A DNA stretch of 30,649 nt. Source: a virus. The DNA lies in IMG/VR virus record IMGVR_UViG_3300046387_000051, positions 1 to 30,649 of that record; one strand, written 5' to 3'. Below are positions 30,041 to 30,649 of the stretch, piece by piece. The position numbers and the translations under genes are program-made. The notes beneath the pieces are model-generated. The model did no database searches and was not told where the DNA came from. It saw only the letters and a list, made by a program, of their open reading frames with translations. Position 1 is the first letter of the stretch, and each line of letters starts with the position of its first letter.

Positions 30041-30649
30041 TGGGAAGTTATAGAGGCTCTGTGGGACGAGCACCATCACCATCGGTTGATACCGGGAATG
30101 CTGCAGTCGATGAAGACGGTAATCCTGTTTCCGTTGATCCGCTTGACGCGCTTCTTCAAAAAATTGATACAGATAATCTTCAAGCTGCGATACAGGTTCC
30201 TGTTACACCGCAGTATCAAAAAGATTTTCAAAAACAGCTGTTCGAAAGACTACAGGCTGTATCGGATCCCGAAACAGGTATTCAATATGTGTCTCCCGCG
30301 AGAGCACCTTTTGTAGCTGGTCTGAGTGCAGAACAACAACAAGCCCTACAACGCGCACAAGCTGGTCTTGGTTCTTATCAACCTTTTATGCAACAAGCAG
30401 GTGCTACGTTTGATCAAGCTGGTGGTGCGTTAGGCACGTTAGGAGACTATTCCGACATACTCGCACGGATGGGTGGTACAACAGCAGGGCAGGTTCAACC
30501 GTTTACACAAGACGCACTTCAATCTGTTTCAGATCTTCGCGGGACGGTTGGCGACATAGGACAACAAGTGTCTGCATTGCAGGACACCACAGGTAGGTTT
30601 GATCCGTCTGACATAAGTGCGTTCCGCAATCCGTTCGAAGACCAGCTAG
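30040..30649 (+). CDS. Probable large internal virion / ejection protein (partial)
   Basis: An ATG at 30040 (TAATGG overlap with the previous stop) opens a frame that stays open to the window edge: 203 codons seen. It begins MGSYRGSVGRAPSPSVDTGN, then LQAAIQVPVTPQYQKDFQKQ, YVSPARAPFVAGLSAEQQQA, a Gln/Gly-rich helical region with repeated DxAGGALGTLGDY-type motifs, and SDISAFRNPFEDQL at the edge. The composition (Gln, Ala and Gly-rich helices) fits ejection or internal-core proteins. Its full size and any enzymatic domain lie outside the window. Confidence 0.75.
   Translation, partial: MGSYRGSVGRAPSPSVDTGNAAVDEDGNPVSVDPLDALLQKIDTDNLQAAIQVPVTPQYQKDFQKQLFERLQAVSDPETGIQYVSPARAPFVAGLSAEQQQALQRAQAGLGSYQPFMQQAGATFDQAGGALGTLGDYSDILARMGGTTAGQVQPFTQDALQSVSDLRGTVGDIGQQVSALQDTTGRFDPSDISAFRNPFEDQL

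Noticed and set aside
1-30649. tRNA genes, CRISPR arrays, insertion sequences, integrase or attachment sites
   Set aside because: No cloverleaf, regularly spaced direct repeats, transposase motifs or recombinase motifs were recognised by eye; a tRNA scan would settle the first.

Overview
The window is about 30 kb of a tailed double-stranded DNA bacteriophage, most likely a marine one. It holds the packaging and virion half of the genome: terminase, portal, scaffold, capsid, neck, fibres and internal or ejection proteins. I recognise no bacterial chromosomal gene, rRNA, tRNA, CRISPR array, transposase or integrase. Many small proteins (basic Cys/Lys-rich proteins, an EF-hand membrane protein, fibre modules with ERMRIDSSGN-like repeats, a DGEFVMTAEAVR tail motif) are of types I associate with uncultured ocean phages. 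I cannot name the host. No tape-measure, sheath or tube gene is seen. A P22-like portal, adaptor-like proteins and a nozzle-like protein point to a short-tailed (podovirus) particle.

Layout. (1) Positions 1-1409 hold leftward small genes, probably early or regulatory. They are separated by GC-rich hairpins and share a leader made of a CACTAAC-type box and a GGAA ribosome binding site; one strong leftward terminator lies at 231-258. (2) Positions 1410-1656 are a divergent intergenic control region. (3) From 1657 to the right edge every gene reads rightward. TerL, a small membrane protein and the portal (1657-6102) are followed by small genes with an EF-hand membrane protein and a holin-like protein (6099-7298), small proteins and a GroES-like co-chaperonin (7303-8247). 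Next come scaffold, a minor head protein, a decoration-type protein and the major capsid protein (8257-11235). (4) A strong terminator after the capsid gene overlaps a good sigma70-like promoter and is followed by a palindrome. This restarts transcription for a second late block of three beta-rich virion proteins, with a second terminator at 11982-12011. (5) Positions 13027-14405 hold very small basic proteins. (6) Positions 14405-17346 encode neck, adaptor and tail-attachment candidates. (7) Positions 17346-26310 are a mosaic fibre cassette with two fibres carrying S74-type self-cleaving chaperone ends, and an AT-rich stretch with a ParB-like gene. (8) Positions 26311-30649 encode a nozzle-like protein and internal or ejection candidates; the last gene is cut by the window edge.

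Genes are packed with many ATGA, TGATG and TAATG overlaps, implying translational coupling. Four genes shorter than about 55 codons (at 577, 6099, 6244 and 13513) and one of 22 codons (at 6766) were found by reading the junctions. Functions come from motif recognition by eye; no database search was run.
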